A stretch of DNA of 64,000 nucleotides from positions 2,488,079-2,552,078 of the forward strand of contig NZ_NISU01000001.1 in NCBI RefSeq assembly GCF_002335805.1, in the 5' to 3' direction. The notes under the pieces are model-generated. The model did no database searches, was not told the origin of the DNA, and saw nothing but the letters and a program-made list of their open reading frames with translations. This document shows positions 62,393-64,000 of this stretch, piece by piece (position 1 is the first letter of the stretch; every line of letters starts with the position of its first letter). Position numbers and translations under genes: made by a program. Origin of the DNA: Bacillus sp. FJAT-45350. GTDB taxonomy: Bacteria > Bacillota > Bacilli > Bacillales > NISU01.

Positions 62393-62422
62393 ATATAATT
62401 CCCCCTAGTATGTTTGAATGAT

Positions 62423-63775
62423 TTATTTTACTTTGTTTTTTTGTAGATACTCTTGAACAAAATTTGTTGTAACATTTCCATTTATAAACTCTTCGTGAGA
62501 GGCAACTTCCTTAAGCATTGGTATATTGGTTTTTATTCCTTCTACTTCATACTCTTCAAGCGCCTTTTGCAGATGATTAATTGCCTCAAGACGATTCCCA
62601 CCTGTAACGACTAACTTAGCAATCATCGGGTCGTAAAACGGGGTAACAACTGAGCCTTCGCTCACTGCACACTCATGGCGAGTGTATGGCTGTTCTGGAA
62701 GTTTCAATTTTGTTATCTTTCCAGGTGATGGGAAGAATGTCTTTGGGTCTTCAGCATAGATACGAACTTCAATTGCATGCCCAAGCATTTGTACATCCTC
62801 TTGTGAGAAAGAAATAGCTTCTCCATTGGCAATCTTCAACTGTTGCTCTACTAAATCTAAGCCTGTTATTTCTTCAGTAACTGGATGCTCAACTTGAAGA
62901 CGAGTATTCATTTCTAAGAAATAAAAATTCTTTTCACCATCTACTAAGAACTCAATTGTTCCAGCATTTGAGTAGCCAATTGATTTTGCTGCTCGAACAG
63001 CTGCTTCTCCCATTTTCTTTCTTGTTTCTTCGTCTAAAAATGGAGATGGTGCCTCTTCCACTACTTTTTGATGACGGCGTTGTACTGAGCAATCACGCTC
63101 CCAAAGGTACACTGCATTACCTTCTCTATCAGCCAAAATCTGTACTTCAATGTGACGAGGGTTTTCTACATATTTTTCAATATACATCGCTCCATCACCG
63201 AAGAAGTCAGTTGCTCTCTTCTTATTTCCTTCAAAAGCTTTAACCATTTCTGCTTCATCTCTCACCACTTGCATCCCAATTCCGCCACCACCAGCTGAAG
63301 CTTTAAGCATGACTGGGAAACCAATGTCTAGAGCTACTTGACATGCTTCACTTGCATCCTTTAACTCACGAGTTACCCCTGGTACAAACGGAACACCTGC
63401 TGCTTCCATCGCTTTCCTAGCCTCGATTTTACTTCCCATTTGAGAAATAACATCAGCATTAGGACCAATGAAAACAATCCCTGCTTCCTCACAACGTTTT
63501 GCAAAATCGGTATTTTCAGATAAAAGACCATAACCTGGATGAACTGCATCTGTCTTTGTTTCTTTCGCTACTTCTAAAATTTTATCAACATTTAAATAGC
63601 TTTCATTTACTCTTGGCTTTCCAATAAGAAACGCCTCATCTGCAGCCTTCACATGTAGAGAGTCTGCATCTGCTTCTGAATAAACAGCAACCGTAGCAAT
63701 ACCTAAACGTTGGCAAGTTCGAATAACACGTAAAGCAATTTCTCCTCGATTTGCAATAAGTACTTTTTTAAACAA
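62423..63775 (-). CDS. yngH: Biotin carboxylase subunit of acyl-CoA carboxylase
   Basis: A 450-residue AccC-type enzyme. It starts FKKVLIANRGEIALRVIRTC and has the ATP-grasp glycine loop LKASAGGGGIGMQVV. It also has ERDCSVQRRHQKVVEEAPSP, FYFLEMNTRLQVEHPVTEEI and EVRIYAEDP. It carboxylates biotin with ATP and bicarbonate. Context (YngE, YngHB, YngG) assigns it to the leucine-type carboxylase rather than to fatty acid synthesis. The ATG at 63775 is preceded by GAGGTGAT. Confidence 0.94.
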   Translation of the reverse strand: MFKKVLIANRGEIALRVIRTCQRLGIATVAVYSEADADSLHVKAADEAFLIGKPRVNESYLNVDKILEVAKETKTDAVHPGYGLLSENTDFAKRCEEAGIVFIGPNADVISQMGSKIEARKAMEAAGVPFVPGVTRELKDASEACQVALDIGFPVMLKASAGGGGIGMQVVRDEAEMVKAFEGNKKRATDFFGDGAMYIEKYVENPRHIEVQILADREGNAVYLWERDCSVQRRHQKVVEEAPSPFLDEETRKKMGEAAVRAAKSIGYSNAGTIEFLVDGEKNFYFLEMNTRLQVEHPVTEEITGLDLVEQQLKIANGEAISFSQEDVQMLGHAIEVRIYAEDPKTFFPSPGKITKLKLPEQPYTRHECAVSEGSVVTPFYDPMIAKLVVTGGNRLEAINHLQKALEEYEVEGIKTNIPMLKEVASHEEFINGNVTTNFVQEYLQKNKVK

Positions 63776-63805
63776 TGTCTATCACCTCATTTTTTTATTT
63801 AGGAG

Positions 63806-63854
63806 GGACTGACTCATAACTATGTGGTTGTTTGACCTTTATGAGTCAGTCTCC
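63806..63854 (-). terminator. Hairpin between yngI and yngH
   Basis: GGACTGACTCATAA pairs with TTATGAGTCAGTC around a 19-nt loop. No U tract follows in the leftward direction, so it may be a partial terminator or stabiliser within the operon. Confidence 0.5.
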
Positions 63855-63905
63855 AGTTAAGCTTTTTTCGACGTAATCATACTTTTTTTGACAACGCTTA
63901 CATTT

Positions 63906-64000
63906 TTACACGCCTGAACTAGATCTTGATAGATTGTACTGACTTATTGCTTGTTCTCTTAACTTAAACTTTTGAATTTTTCCAGATGCAGTCATCGGAT
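63906..64000 (-). CDS. yngI: Acyl-CoA synthetase, C-terminal end only (YngI-like)
   Basis: The last 31 codons of a leftward gene whose 5' part lies outside the window. The end reads PMTASGKIQKFKLREQAISQ and then YNLSRSSSGV and TAA. PxTxSGKIQKxKLR is the C-terminal catalytic-lysine motif of AMP-forming acyl-CoA ligases. Position before the biotin carboxylase gene matches yngI of the B. subtilis yng cluster. Substrate is unknown. Confidence 0.8.
   Translation of the reverse strand, partial: PMTASGKIQKFKLREQAISQYNLSRSSSGV

Noticed and set aside
63806-63854. Possible MITE end or insertion footprint at the yngI-yngH gap
   Set aside because: It is a single hairpin with no flanking duplication and no match to the other repeats in the window; treated as an operon hairpin.
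1-64000. CRISPR arrays, tRNA/rRNA genes, prophage or transposase genes
   Set aside because: No regularly spaced direct repeats, no cloverleaf or rRNA sequence and no integrase or transposase reading frame were found on either strand by eye.

Overview
The window is low-GC DNA from an endospore-forming member of the Bacillaceae. Evidence for this: spo0B next to obg, an alpha/beta-type SASP gene, yhaL, scoC(hpr), two tiny sporulation-type membrane peptides, strong AGGAGG-type ribosome binding sites, and long synteny with the hem-yha-yhe region of the Bacillus subtilis chromosome. No rRNA, tRNA, CRISPR array, prophage or transposase gene is visible. I cannot name the species; an environmental or alkaliphile-type Bacillaceae would fit, but that is inference.

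Layout. 0-3 kb: 5' part of obg, spo0B and a chemoreceptor, all leftward. 3.4-6.2 kb: a three-gene ABC importer of the nitrate/sulfonate/taurine class behind a consensus SigA promoter. 6.2-9.7 kb: hemE-hemH-hemY. 10-16.4 kb: a YkuI-like EAL protein, a second chemoreceptor, a membrane protein and a class A penicillin-binding protein. 16.6-21.3 kb: a complete liaI-liaH-liaG-liaF-liaS-liaR envelope-stress operon. 21.5-26.3 kb: a CcdA-like protein, the amidohydrolase yhaA and ecsA-ecsB-ecsC. 26.4-29.6 kb: a PCYCGC lipoprotein, an acyl-CoA ligase and hit. 29.9-39.8 kb: serC, yhaH, scoC, yhaI, prsA, yhaL, yhaM and a CssRS-like secretion-stress pair. 39.9-44.1 kb: yhaN-yhaO. 44.2-46 kb: a glycine/tyrosine-rich protein and a YidC insertase preceded by a MifM-like arrest peptide. 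46-49 kb: yhzD, yhaX, yheA, yheB. 49.2-54.7 kb: an expanded yheD/yheC operon with four tandem ATP-grasp ligases plus an acetyltransferase. 54.8-56.3 kb: yheE, small proteins and a SASP gene. 56.6-64 kb: a leucine/isovalerate-type catabolic operon (yngI-yngH-yngHB-yngG-yngF-yngE plus a large AMP-forming ligase).

How the parts work together. Much of the window concerns membrane and secretion quality control: PrsA foldase, its regulator ScoC, CssRS-like sensing, EcsAB, Lia, and a YidC paralogue that appears to be switched on by a nascent-chain sensor. The second theme is sporulation: spo0B, yhaL, the yheC/yheD family, SASP and the tiny membrane peptides. The third is acyl-CoA and branched-chain catabolism at the right end.

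Most notable observations. (1) A 93-residue MifM-like leader peptide ends in an acidic DDEEGS cluster, and an mRNA hairpin that starts right after that cluster occludes the yidC ribosome binding site. (2) The yheD-yheC locus has grown to four tandem ATP-grasp genes with a GNAT gene. (3) A 172-bp MITE-like element is inserted, with a 9-bp target duplication, into the loop of the prsA terminator. (4) There is a separate family of dispersed palindromic repeats carrying GCGAAGCCATTGC-type ends.
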